A DNA stretch of 64,000 nt from Morganella morganii_D (GCA_044772875.1 CP173058.1:806001-870000); one strand, 5' to 3'. Counted from the stretch's first letter, positions 35,364 through 43,925 are shown. A program made the numbers and translations. The notes: generated from the letters alone by a model not told the origin.

Positions 35364-35831
35364 ATGGTTAAAGAGTGGGCAACCGTGGTGCGCTGGCAGA
35401 ACGGGCGTGCTGTGCTGCGTTACGGATCATCTGCCGGATGCGGCAGCTGTAAAGCGCGGGCGGCATGCGGCTCTTATCTGCTGAATAAACTGGGGCCGGA
35501 AGCAGAGCATCAGCTCGAAATTCCGGTCAGTGAACCTTTGGTGACCGGCCAGAAAGTGGAGGTCGGGATCCCGGAAGGCAGCCTGCTGCGCTCTGCGATG
35601 CTGGTGTATCTCACTCCGTTACTGGGCTTATTTGCCGGTGCCGGGCTGATGCAGGCACTGGCGGAAAATCAGTCTCTGGTTCTTGCCGGTGGTCTGCTGG
35701 GCGGCGCTGCCGGGTTCCTGCTGGCACGTAAGATTGCCCGCCACTGGAGCGGCTCGGCTGATTATGAGCCGGTCATACTGCAAATCGGCCTGCCGCCGTC
35801 AGAGCTCAGTATTGATATGTGTGAATCCTGA
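35364..35831 (+). CDS. rseC: RseC, SoxR-reducing/sigma-E regulatory membrane protein
   Basis: A 155-residue inner-membrane protein. The N-terminal Cys-rich motif GCGSCKARAACGSYL may bind an Fe-S cluster, and two membrane segments follow (LVYLTPLLGLFAGAGL and LAGGLLGGAAGFLLA). RseC is a minor positive factor for sigma-E and is related to RnfG-linked SoxR reduction. It begins two bases after rseB. A strong terminator follows immediately, where lepA would follow in E. coli. Confidence 0.93.
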   Translation: MVKEWATVVRWQNGRAVLRYGSSAGCGSCKARAACGSYLLNKLGPEAEHQLEIPVSEPLVTGQKVEVGIPEGSLLRSAMLVYLTPLLGLFAGAGLMQALAENQSLVLAGGLLGGAAGFLLARKIARHWSGSADYEPVILQIGLPPSELSIDMCES

Positions 35832-36023
35832 TCTATTCTGATTTCTTATCTGTAAAGTGTGCCGGTCATGATTTGACCGGCATTTTTTTACTGTGAGAAT
35901 GTCGGCAATTCCTATATTTTTCTTATGCTGCTCAGGTAGCATAAGGAATTCAGCTGTGATATCAGACGGGTTATGGCCGGCGGCCGTGATAATTTGCACC
36001 AGGTGCAGATCAGTTGTTTTCAT
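35799..36023 (-). pseudogene. Phage-derived reading frame running into core sequence
   Basis: The frame starts MKTTDLHLVQIITAAGHNPS at an ATG that shares a base with the preceding stop (TAATG), showing an original phage operon. It then runs through the rseC terminator into the end of rseC, so only about the first 30-40 codons can be original. The prophage boundary probably lies near 35890-35940. I cannot name the family. Confidence 0.4.
35860..35888 (+). terminator. rseC terminator
   Basis: TGCCGGTCA and TGACCGGCA arms with a five-base loop, followed by T7. It ends the sigma-E operon before the prophage remnant. Confidence 0.92.
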
Positions 36024-36163
36024 TATTTGATCCCTTTGGCAGCACGCCAGACTTCAAACATACGACGAACAATTTCGCGGGCGTAATTGCCTTCCATATC
36101 CCGTTCTAAACTGTACCGGCTGCCGTACATGCGACGGATCATGGCTTCAAATTATTTGTTCAT
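36023..36163 (-). pseudogene. Small phage gene with a nonsense codon at position 4
   Basis: ATG AAC AAA TAA is followed in frame by FEAMIRRMYGSRYSLERDME and EIVRRMFEVWRAAKGIK up to the stop at 36025-36023. Its ATG overlaps the TGA of the upstream gene and its stop overlaps the next ATG, so the frame was a real cistron. A single CAA-to-TAA change would explain the loss. A shorter protein from the ATG at 36142 remains possible. Confidence 0.55.
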
Positions 36164-36558
36164 CACGCCTCTCCCTCGAAATTCAGTGATTCCTGTCCCG
36201 CCTCTTTCAGTGCGTCTATCAACTTCTGGCGCTTTGGCTTTGTCTTTTTCCGTGCGTTCATAATCCGGCTGCACTGAGTAAGAAGGGCGGACTCTTCCTT
36301 TTCATCCAGCGTGAGGCGGTTACGCAGTGCTTCAAAATCTCCGGCCATGTGTGATAGTGACGGCAGCTTTAGTTCTGAATTACCCGATTTGAAATCGATA
36401 AATGCCTGGTTCACATCAAGCCGGAAATCAGGGTGGATCCATCCGGCATAGGACACCGCGATCAGTTCGTGAGCAAAAACACCGGGGGATACTCCGCCAT
36501 TAACCACGATGATTACATTTCGACCTAACGCCATATTTGGCGTCTGGAATATTTTCAA
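36163..36558 (-). CDS. KilA-N-type phage protein, N-terminally truncated
   Basis: A 131-residue frame. VNGGVSPGVFAHELIAVSYA and GWIHPDFRLDVNQAFIDFKS match the core of the KilA-N DNA-binding domain of phage regulatory proteins; a Lys-rich C-terminal region follows. Normal proteins have a longer N-terminus before this block. The truncation point lies near the start of the divergent Toprim gene, marking an internal deletion of the prophage. It heads a coupled three-cistron minus-strand unit. Confidence 0.65.
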   Translation of the reverse strand: MKIFQTPNMALGRNVIIVVNGGVSPGVFAHELIAVSYAGWIHPDFRLDVNQAFIDFKSGNSELKLPSLSHMAGDFEALRNRLTLDEKEESALLTQCSRIMNARKKTKPKRQKLIDALKEAGQESLNFEGEA

Positions 36559-36708
36559 TAACTTAGCATCAAGTTGCTTTACAAGCTCACCAAACAGCGA
36601 TTAGCCAAGCACTGCGAAACGCTCGCTCAATTTATGTCTCCGTTGATGAGTATGGAGCTGTTCTGGCGGAAGAAATTAAGCCATTTCCAAACAGAAGGGG
36701 TTGTGGCG

Positions 36709-37467
36709 ATGAGTTTTCAGCAAAGCAGCATACCGACGAATGATCTCCCCGAGCTTCATCATTCGGGAGATGCGGTGTGGATACAGGAAATTTTAGGGCA
36801 GATGCCGTTTCGGATGCGGGAGTATTCTGCCATGCCGTCACTGAAAGATACCACTGCGGCACAGTATCTGCAGGAGCGTGGCGTGTTTACTCTGCCTGAT
36901 GACTACAGCCGGTTCTGCGCTGAGCAACCCGTTCCCGTAAGTAAGAAGCACTTCCGGGCGATATGGTCACTGGCCACCGACGCAAAAGGGCAGCCGTGTT
37001 ACATGCACAGGATTTTTCTGGACGGCTCCCGGAAAGCGAGTGAAGCAGAAGTTAAACCGGTAAAGAAAATGGACTCACTGCAGGATGATAATTACCTGAA
37101 ACACTCCAAATCAGTTGCCATTCGCCTGTTTCCGGTTGATTCGATGCTGGGTATCGCTGAGGGCGTGGAAACCGCGCTGTCCTGCAAACAGGTGTACGGA
37201 ATCAATACCCGGGCAGCGATGAATGCAACATTTATCGCCCCGTGCGGCGTAAAGACACTGGTTATTTTTGCTGATGATGACATCCGGAGCGCCACAGGGC
37301 ACGATGCCGCCTTCAGTTACGCCCGCAGTAATCTGAATTCAAACAATGATATCGAAAAGGTCCGCGTCCTATGGTGCGATTGCGGAGACTTTAACGATCT
37401 GATCCGTGACGGAAGCGAAGTTCGTGAACTGCCATTTTACCGGGAAAAACACAGGGAGACCGCGTAA
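36709..37467 (+). CDS. Phage Toprim-domain protein (primase-like)
   Basis: A 252-residue protein of lambdoid prophages. TTAAQYLQERGVFTLPDDYS and YMHRIFLDGSRKASEAE precede the Toprim core, which has LGIAEGVETALSCKQVYG (catalytic Glu) and TLVIFADDD (DxD). CDCGDFNDLIRDG follows. Such proteins are the Toprim half of phage primases and are thought to act in replication. ATG 36709 follows AGGGG and agrees with homologous starts; an earlier ATG at 36574 would add unrelated residues. Its stop overlaps the ATG of the Q gene (TAATG). Confidence 0.8.
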   Translation: MSFQQSSIPTNDLPELHHSGDAVWIQEILGQMPFRMREYSAMPSLKDTTAAQYLQERGVFTLPDDYSRFCAEQPVPVSKKHFRAIWSLATDAKGQPCYMHRIFLDGSRKASEAEVKPVKKMDSLQDDNYLKHSKSVAIRLFPVDSMLGIAEGVETALSCKQVYGINTRAAMNATFIAPCGVKTLVIFADDDIRSATGHDAAFSYARSNLNSNNDIEKVRVLWCDCGDFNDLIRDGSEVRELPFYREKHRETA

Positions 37468-38204
37468 TGAAACCCGAAAGTGCATTAAAACAATTTCATC
37501 TGAAGTCACCGACATTCAATGACAGTTCAAATTCTACGGCCCCGGACAGACTGAAAGGCATGGATTCAGCAGCGGCAATGGGTATGGCATCACAGCGGGC
37601 CGCGTTCGGTATACATGCGTTTTTTGGTAAAAATGACGTCAGTATTGAAGATAAATTCAGGACTGTTGAAGCACTGACGCAGTACGCCCTGCGCACGGTG
37701 CCAAAACTGGTGGCTAAAGCAGCCGGTAATCGCGTTGCTCAGTGTATGAAGATTCTGTCCGCAATGGCATTTGAGGATTACGCCCGTTCAGCGGGTTCTG
37801 TCTGTCAGTGTCAGGACTGCGGCGGAAAAGGGCTGATTTATCGCCGGAAAGAGGTGGTAAAGCATCCGGGTATCACCAATATGGAAGGTAAAGTGATTGT
37901 CGAGCCGGTAGTCCGTACTGAGCTGGTGGATGAATTGTGTATGATCTGCAACGGGAAGGGGCAGTTAACCCACCGGTGCCGCTGCAAAGAGCGGGGGAAG
38001 GTATACGACGAAGATCAGAGCGAATTACAGGGTGCGCCGGTATTTAAGGACTGCCCGAAATGCTCGGGGCGCGGGTATAAGTGTGTGCCGTCGTCAGTGG
38101 CTTATCAGGCGATAAAGCATCTGGTACCGGATTTGAACGAGAGAACATGGCGCAGAAACCGGAAGCCGTTTTATGAAGGACTGACGGGAAAATGTCATAT
38201 TTAA
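37467..38204 (+). CDS. Lambdoid antitermination protein Q (phage 82 type)
   Basis: A 245-residue protein with DnaJ-like zinc-binding Cys clusters: CQCQDCGGKGLIYRR, LCMICNGKGQLTHRCRC and KDCPKCSGRGYKCV. It ends with RTWRRNRKPFYEGLTGKC. These features identify the phage-82-type Q antiterminator, which loads on RNA polymerase at the late promoter. It directly follows the Toprim gene, as in lambdoid phages. No late genes follow, so it would have no natural target here. Confidence 0.85.
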   Translation: MKPESALKQFHLKSPTFNDSSNSTAPDRLKGMDSAAAMGMASQRAAFGIHAFFGKNDVSIEDKFRTVEALTQYALRTVPKLVAKAAGNRVAQCMKILSAMAFEDYARSAGSVCQCQDCGGKGLIYRRKEVVKHPGITNMEGKVIVEPVVRTELVDELCMICNGKGQLTHRCRCKERGKVYDEDQSELQGAPVFKDCPKCSGRGYKCVPSSVAYQAIKHLVPDLNERTWRRNRKPFYEGLTGKCHI

Positions 38205-38408
38205 GGAAAGCCATGCTGAATCATGGTTTGAACAGTTAACGCGCTGACAGTGAATTATGACCAGCGCTAAATTGAAAGCGCCGGAAACAAATGCAGGATA
38301 TGCAAATAAAGTGAGCTTGCGCTTTCATGGGGATTATAGAATATTGCAATTTCACTTAAGTATCGGCGTGATATCGGTGCTGTATTTTTGTCTGATGTAA
38401 GGGAGTAC

Positions 38409-39251
38409 ATGAGCGATAAAAAGTACGATCCGACAATGAGCGGTTATCTCGGAGATATTCTGAGCGGAAAAGCGAAAATCAATGAGCTTCGGCCTCAGCA
38501 TGAATTCTTTGATGCTATCGGGCTGGAAAAGCAGTTGCGGGACAATGAACGGGTGATTGTTTTGCTGACCCCGCCGGAGGCCAGGATTGTTCTGGATGAA
38601 TTGAGAAATAACGGCGTATCTTATAGCCGTGATGCATATTCCTTTGTTAGTTCTTATATCGGTAATATCCGCGAAGCTTCCTATGTAGCTGAGTTATTGC
38701 GTGAGTTTAATTTTAAATTTGGTATTACTGCAACTGAATATGTTGCGGCCAACGGCAGCGTTATGATCAAACTCAGTGGTTATGCCGGATTACGCCACAG
38801 GTTGAATGCCACTCATTATCTTGCGAATAACGGTAAATTAATCGGCATGGGTATTGGTCAGCAGGGACTCAATGCCGCGACAATTAGCGGTATGCGTTAT
38901 ACTTTTATCGCTGCAGCGGGATTCCGTGTGTTACAACTTATCTTCCAAAAAGATTATGATTTGTATAATTTTATTGGGGATATTACGATGGATGTGGCTA
39001 AGTTAGGTGTAGCTTCGTTTGCGGCATGGGGGAGCGGGACAATAGGACTTATTGCTTTTGCGTCCGCCGGCCCGCTATGGATTGCAGTTGGTGTTTTTGT
39101 TATTGGTTTTGGTTTGGCTGTTTATTTCAATCAACTTGATAATAAATATAAAATTACTGAGTCATTAATAAAAAAAATGAGAGAAGTTAAAGATATACCT
39201 GAGGTTGATAAATATTGGAAAGGAAACAGGCAATGGATAAGAAAAAAATAA
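38409..39251 (+). CDS. YafU-like membrane-inserting protein, putative toxin
   Basis: A 280-residue protein. The N-terminal 190 residues include LRPQHEFFDAIGLEKQLRDN and KFGITATEYVAANGSVMIKL. The C-terminal part FIGDITMDVAKLGVASFAAW followed by a long hydrophobic stretch (about residues 215-250) and NQLDNKYKITESL matches E. coli YafU, an inner-membrane protein found as a fragment in K-12. As I recall, related sequences occur as C-terminal extensions of Hcp in T6SS loci, so a membrane-active effector is likely. It overlaps a small membrane-protein gene by 19 bases. ATG 38409 follows AAGGGAG. Confidence 0.6.
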   Translation: MSDKKYDPTMSGYLGDILSGKAKINELRPQHEFFDAIGLEKQLRDNERVIVLLTPPEARIVLDELRNNGVSYSRDAYSFVSSYIGNIREASYVAELLREFNFKFGITATEYVAANGSVMIKLSGYAGLRHRLNATHYLANNGKLIGMGIGQQGLNAATISGMRYTFIAAAGFRVLQLIFQKDYDLYNFIGDITMDVAKLGVASFAAWGSGTIGLIAFASAGPLWIAVGVFVIGFGLAVYFNQLDNKYKITESLIKKMREVKDIPEVDKYWKGNRQWIRKK

Positions 39252-39646
39252 TTGCATGTGCTTTCTTTATATTAATAATATGCCCTGGCTTGTTGTTTGT
39301 TTTTTTTGAAATATCTTTAAAATCTATTTTATCTATATTATATAAAGATTCTATATTGCAAATGTCTTATGGCTCTATTTTATGTATGATAATACCAGTA
39401 ATTACTTATGTTTTTTTTTCTGATTCAATTAAAGTTATTTATTGTTTAATTAACAAAAAGAAAGAAAGTAAAAAAGAACATAATAAAAAGGGTTTTTTTG
39501 TTGTATCATGGTTTGTATTGTCATTGCCTATAACGTGGTATCTCAGTTTTTATTTAACTTCAAATGGCTATCAAAAATGTCCGTCAACAGACCTCTTTAC
39601 TCAGTATTACACAACTGATCTTTTTTTGTGTTCATCCCCGCCATAA
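39233..39646 (+). CDS. DUF1240-like membrane protein, putative immunity
   Basis: A 137-residue protein with four predicted membrane helices and a Lys-rich cytoplasmic loop. The C-terminus, NGYQKCPSTDLFTQYYTTDL followed by FLC, resembles the conserved end of DUF1240 proteins, which sit in multiple copies downstream of toxin genes in Proteus-like bacteria. Overlap with the YafU-like gene implies coupled translation. A polytopic inner-membrane protein is the expected immunity partner of a pore-forming toxin. Composition is extremely AT-rich, a sign of transfer. Confidence 0.55.
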   Translation: MDKKKIIACAFFILIICPGLLFVFFEISLKSILSILYKDSILQMSYGSILCMIIPVITYVFFSDSIKVIYCLINKKKESKKEHNKKGFFVVSWFVLSLPITWYLSFYLTSNGYQKCPSTDLFTQYYTTDLFLCSSPP

Positions 39647-40248
39647 AAATGTAATGGAAATCGTGTACAGAGTCTCAAAGAACAATGCTGTATTTGGCTA
39701 CCGGCCATCATGGTAGTTGCATTCTGTCCGGAATTGCCTTATCACTCCAAATAGTGGGCATTTTACGGTTAGCGCACTACACAAATTCCAAACCTCGCAC
39801 TCGCGGGGTTTTTTTATGCCTGTAACACCCTGTATGTTTGTTATGCCCCTTTGTAGCTCGACACTGCACTGGAGCGCTTTTGTATCTGTTGTACTCTCTC
39901 ACAAAAATGCGCGTTGCACTGATTACTAATTGATTTTAAACGAAAACTCTATTTGTCAGCTTCCGCCTTACTCGCGGCGGCATTAAAGCGAGTGGGGTTC
40001 TCATTGTGGAGAATGCCGGGGCTGATCGGCTAACTCGCATGGGTATGAGCACTGGAACAACCCAGTCGACTTATCAGGATAGAAGCATACACGCCATGGG
40101 GAACCTGAACGCATACACTCTCAGCGTATGCCTCCGCAATTATTTCAACTCTCCGGAATTTCCGGATAGTTCACATGTTCGGTTAACTATGATTTTTATC
40201 TGATTAATAGTATAGTGCTCCTAAGTCAAATTAACGGTTGTAAATTAA
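39647..40248. other. Intergenic region of phage/plasmid character
   Basis: No secure gene is seen in these 602 bases. A likely terminator (AACCTCGC and GCGGGGTT arms, then T7) lies at 39790-39815. A frame at about 40006-40203 (MENAGADRLTRMGMSTGTTQ) faintly recalls short reading frames near P4-type phage ash/icd genes, but the match is too weak to call. Confidence 0.35.
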
Positions 40249-40491
40249 ATGAAAACATTGATTATTAAAAAATATATTGGGGATAGCTTGGATGAAGAAA
40301 TAACTGTTCCGGTCATCTTTATTTCTATGCTTAATGGAATTTTACCAAATCAAGCTGCCGTATCATTGAAAGATAAAGGTTTTGATTTTGACGAAATCAT
40401 TAGTGCAGCAAAAAGCAAACACAGCTATAAAGCAGAAACCGTCATTGATGAAAACGGCGTCACTAAGCGAATCGAGTTTTTAATAAGTTAA
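40249..40491 (+). CDS. Small protein of unknown function
   Basis: An 80-residue acidic protein, MKTLIIKKYIGDSLDEEITV at the N-terminus and ending RIEFLIS, without signal peptide or membrane segment. I recognise no family. A hairpin terminator follows at 40513. No clear Shine-Dalgarno sequence precedes the ATG. It is flanked by prophage-type sequence and the HEPN-like gene. Confidence 0.4.
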   Translation: MKTLIIKKYIGDSLDEEITVPVIFISMLNGILPNQAAVSLKDKGFDFDEIISAAKSKHSYKAETVIDENGVTKRIEFLIS

Positions 40492-40512
40492 TAATGTTAT
40501 TTAGCAATACAA

Positions 40513-40538
40513 AGAGCTGCCAAGTGCAGCTTTTTTTG
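40513..40538 (+). terminator. Rho-independent terminator
   Basis: AGCTGC, a five-base loop, GCAGCT and T7. Confidence 0.85.
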
Positions 40539-40646
40539 TTTCTGCCATTTTGTTGATATCTCCGGAATGGCTCATATACGCTGTCACAGTATCAATCACC
40601 TCGTTATCACTTAACACAAGAGCTGTGTGCGGCTTTTATTGGCAAT

Positions 40647-41201
40647 TTAGTGCGATAATCCCATTGCAACCCTTCTAAACATGGAGAAATATGCGATACA
40701 CAACTTAATCGTTTCTGGGGTGCCTGGATCAGACATCTTATATGTAAACTGATTATCTCCATCTACTGGCCGGTACGTAACCCCCTCGTCATTTAGTTTT
40801 ATCTCAGTTTCGGTGCCCTTAAATGAATCAATCAGCTCTATAATTTTATTTATTGTTTTAGATGGAATTTCAGCATGTAGTAGCCTGTGTGCAAACTGAT
40901 TCCTGATTTGATTCAATTCAGAGAGAGCCTCGTATGCAGCTCTTGGCATTCCCAGCCGCTGGGCTAATTTATTTTTGTGCTCAAATGACATCCTGAAACT
41001 AACATCATCATGGTTTTTGGGTCTACTCGCGAATAAGTCCTCTATATCAAGTTTCCCAGATATAAATGCCTCTAAAAAGCTTTCGCAGGTTAGGTGCAGA
41101 GTGAGTACAGAAATAAGAGGCTCCTCTGATCTGCATATGGTCAATATGGATTCTTCAATCTTCTTAGAATCGAAAAACTTATTAAAAACATGACGTTTCA
41201 T
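40647..41201 (-). CDS. HEPN-like protein with R-x4-H motif
   Basis: A 184-residue helical protein. LTLHLTCESFLEAFISGKLD is the first-helix pattern of HEPN-like domains, and LNQIRNQFAHRLLH contains RNQFAH, an R-x4-H motif as found in HEPN ribonucleases. It may be an RNase toxin or a regulator in phage defence; no nucleotidyltransferase or antitoxin neighbour is seen. The ATG at 41201 is chosen since the protein then starts MKRHVFNKFFDSKK; a longer frame begins at 41237. Its upstream region cuts into a phage-like frame on the other strand. Confidence 0.5.
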   Translation of the reverse strand: MKRHVFNKFFDSKKIEESILTICRSEEPLISVLTLHLTCESFLEAFISGKLDIEDLFASRPKNHDDVSFRMSFEHKNKLAQRLGMPRAAYEALSELNQIRNQFAHRLLHAEIPSKTINKIIELIDSFKGTETEIKLNDEGVTYRPVDGDNQFTYKMSDPGTPETIKLCIAYFSMFRRVAMGLSH

Positions 41202-41203
41202 TT

Positions 41204-41527
41204 TTGCCTCGCGGGTATTTTTATGAAAATGGTGCATTAGTTATTAAAGATAAAGCCAATAAAACAGTATGCATGGTTGGGCGATTACCAGCAGAAAATA
41301 ATATAACAGGTGGCGATCAGGATGACGGTGATGTTGATTTGATAGTGAGTAAAAACAGTAATGATAAGGCTGAAATTGGTGAGGCGTGGTCACATCACGA
41401 TCAGCCGCTGCTTAACCTGTGGAATTCATTTAGAGAACAGCAAAAATCAGCCATAACGCATGTGATTTTGTCATATCGTGCAGAGGTATTTGACCTGGAA
41501 TGTCAAATAGACGAAAGCAATATATAA
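41204..41527 (+). pseudogene. 3' fragment of a phage-like gene
   Basis: The frame begins without a proper start immediately outside the HEPN-like gene: PRGYFYENGALVIKDKANKT, then CMVGRLPA, then an acidic C-terminal region ending ECQIDESNI. The YFYENGALVI-D segment resembles C-terminal parts of phage tail-tip proteins. The 5' part is missing. A weak AGGAGGCCTTTTTT end follows. Low certainty as to family. Confidence 0.35.
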
Positions 41528-41628
41528 ATCACAGGTCGCTCAGGAGGCCTTTTTTATTGCAGCAACAATAAGAGCATTGGAATACGACAGGCTCATTACC
41601 TAATCCGTATTCAGCTACAGTGCTCTTT

Positions 41629-41841
41629 TTATTGCTTTCCCGCCGCTGGTGGGATTACCGAACAATGCCGCAGCCACCTCACTTTAACCTGTTTAAAACA
41701 TATAACCCGGTTGCGGCATTTCTCCTTATCCTGATACTGAGTCCGGAACTTTCTGTCTATTTCTTTTTCCAGCGCCTCAAATATACCCGGCGGCATTATC
41801 TCTTTTTGGTTTCTGCTGAAAATAACATCAATACGGAGCAT
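41629..41841 (-). CDS. DinI-like SOS protein with diverged C-terminus
   Basis: A 70-residue frame. MLRIDVIFSRNQKEIMPPGI then FEALEKEIDRKFRTQY matches the first half of DinI-like proteins of prophages. The second half (normally ending in a D-x-W acidic helix) is absent and replaced by a basic, Cys-containing tail, so truncation or a frameshift has occurred. GAGGTGATCAC gives an excellent ribosome-binding site. A LexA box lies 19 bases upstream of the ATG. DinI modulates RecA activity in E. coli; function here is doubtful. Confidence 0.6.
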   Translation of the reverse strand: MLRIDVIFSRNQKEIMPPGIFEALEKEIDRKFRTQYQDKEKCRNRVICFKQVKVRWLRHCSVIPPAAGKQ

Positions 41842-41859
41842 GTGATCACCTCTTGGGTA

Positions 41860-41875
41860 CTGGTTAAATATACAG
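41860..41875 (-). promoter_or_regulatory. LexA box upstream of DinI-like gene
   Basis: CTGGTTAAATATACAG, i.e. CTG-N10-CAG with a TATATTTAAC core on the minus strand. It sits immediately upstream of the DinI-like ATG. Confidence 0.75.
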
Positions 41876-42098
41876 CATAATGTAAATTTACGATGGCGGT
41901 AATGTCAAGATTGTTTGTTACTGATGGGGCGTTAAGATGTTTTTTCCCAACAGAATGAACGTTTCTTTGAGTTGGCTGTCTGTAGCATGTAGAATGCTGC
42001 CAATATTACCAATTAACCAGCAATATAGAGTGTTGGCTTTGTGTCCGTAATCGTGTCCAAAGCTAGTTTTATAGGGCATTACAAAGAAGAATTTTATC

Positions 42099-43898
42099 TT
42101 GAAAATCAACCATATCCGAAATTTTTCCATTATTGCTCATATCGATCACGGTAAATCTACGTTATCTGATCGCATTATTCAGATTTGCGGCGGGTTATCC
42201 GACCGTGAAATGGCGGCACAAGTTCTGGATTCAATGGACCTGGAACGCGAACGCGGCATTACCATCAAAGCACAGAGTGTGACACTGGATTACACCACGC
42301 AGAGCGGCGACACATACCAGCTCAACTTTATCGACACCCCGGGACACGTTGACTTCTCGTATGAGGTTTCCCGTTCACTGGCGGCCTGTGAAGGAGCGCT
42401 GCTGGTGGTTGATGCGGGGCAGGGGGTTGAGGCACAAACGCTGGCAAACTGCTATACCGCACTGGAAATGAACCTGGAAGTGGTGCCGGTTCTCAATAAA
42501 ATTGACCTGCCTGCTGCCGACCCTGAGCGGGTGGCGGAAGAGATTGAAGACATTGTCGGAATTGAGGCGGCAGATGCCGTGCGCTGTTCAGCGAAAACCG
42601 GTGTGGGTGTGACCGATGTGATCGAACGTCTGGTGCGCGATATTCCGCCGCCGGAAGGCGATCCGGATGCACCGTTACAGGCACTGATTATTGACTCCTG
42701 GTTTGATAACTATTTAGGGGTTGTATCTCTGATCCGTATCAAAAACGGCACACTGCGCAAAGGCGATAAAATCAAAGTGATGAGCACCGGCCAGGTGTAT
42801 AACGCTGACCGTCTGGGGATTTTCACACCGAAACAGGTGGATAAAGATATCCTCAGATGCGGTGAAGTGGGCTGGCTGGTCTGCGCGATTAAAGACATTC
42901 TCGGGGCACCGGTGGGGGATACCTTAACCGGCGCACGTGCACCGGCGGACAAACCGCTGCCGGGCTTTAAAAAAGTCAAGCCACAGGTCTACGCGGGTCT
43001 GTTCCCGGTCAGCTCTGATGACTATGAAGCCTTCCGCGATGCGCTCGGTAAACTGAGCCTCAACGATGCCTCTCTGTTCTATGAGCCGGAGAGTTCCACT
43101 GCGCTGGGCTTCGGTTTCCGCTGCGGCTTCCTGGGTCTTCTGCATATGGAGATTATCCAGGAGCGTCTGGAGCGTGAATATGATCTCGATCTGATCACCA
43201 CTGCACCGACCGTAGTCTATGAAGTGGAAACCACCGGCGGCGAAATCGTCTATGTCGACAGCCCGTCCAAACTGCCGCCGCTCAACAATATTGAAGAGTT
43301 GCGCGAGCCGATCGCGGAATGTCATATGCTGCTGCCGCAGCAGTATCTCGGTAATGTCATTACCCTGTGCATCGAAAAACGCGGCGTGCAGACCAATATG
43401 GTTTATCACGGCAATCAGGTTGCACTGACCTATGAAATCCCGATGGCGGAAGTGGTACTCGATTTCTTCGACCGCCTGAAATCCACCTCACGCGGTTATG
43501 CCTCACTGGATTACAACTTCAAACGCTTCCAGGCGTCTGATATGGTGCGCGTGGATGTGCTTATCAACGGTGATCGCGTGGATGCGCTGGCACTTATCAC
43601 CCACCGTGATAATTCCATGTACCGTGGCCGTGAACTGGTTGAGAAGATGAAAGATCTGATCCCGCGTCAGCAGTTTGATATCGCAATTCAGGCTGCTATC
43701 GGTACTCATATTATTGCACGTTCAACAGTGAAACAGCTGCGTAAAAACGTTCTGGCGAAATGCTACGGCGGTGACGTCAGCCGTAAGAAAAAACTGTTAC
43801 AGAAACAGAAAGACGGTAAGAAACGCATGAAGCAGGTCGGTAACGTTGAGTTACCACAGGAAGCGTTTTTAGCCATTCTCCATGTCGGTAAAGATTAA
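42099..43898 (+). CDS. lepA: Elongation factor 4 (LepA)
   Basis: A 599-residue translational GTPase, the usual length. IAHIDHGKSTLSDR (P-loop), the RGITIKA switch I region, DTPGHVDFSYEV, NKIDLP, and the LepA-specific C-terminal domain ending LPQEAFLAILHVGKD are all present. The start must be the TTG at 42099: the residues match from IRNFSIIAHIDHG, and no ATG or GTG in frame lies between the preceding stop and this point. AAGAAGAA upstream is a moderate ribosome-binding site. The prophage remnant separates it from rseC, so it needs its own promoter. Confidence 0.96.
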   Translation: MKINHIRNFSIIAHIDHGKSTLSDRIIQICGGLSDREMAAQVLDSMDLERERGITIKAQSVTLDYTTQSGDTYQLNFIDTPGHVDFSYEVSRSLAACEGALLVVDAGQGVEAQTLANCYTALEMNLEVVPVLNKIDLPAADPERVAEEIEDIVGIEAADAVRCSAKTGVGVTDVIERLVRDIPPPEGDPDAPLQALIIDSWFDNYLGVVSLIRIKNGTLRKGDKIKVMSTGQVYNADRLGIFTPKQVDKDILRCGEVGWLVCAIKDILGAPVGDTLTGARAPADKPLPGFKKVKPQVYAGLFPVSSDDYEAFRDALGKLSLNDASLFYEPESSTALGFGFRCGFLGLLHMEIIQERLEREYDLDLITTAPTVVYEVETTGGEIVYVDSPSKLPPLNNIEELREPIAECHMLLPQQYLGNVITLCIEKRGVQTNMVYHGNQVALTYEIPMAEVVLDFFDRLKSTSRGYASLDYNFKRFQASDMVRVDVLINGDRVDALALITHRDNSMYRGRELVEKMKDLIPRQQFDIAIQAAIGTHIIARSTVKQLRKNVLAKCYGGDVSRKKKLLQKQKDGKKRMKQVGNVELPQEAFLAILHVGKD

Positions 43899-43925
43899 TA
43901 ATTCAGCAGGTTGTAAGGAGACATA

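Noticed and set aside
40006..40203. Frame resembling P4-phage ash/icd-type peptides
   Set aside because: The similarity is a vague impression and no start context or conserved block supports it.
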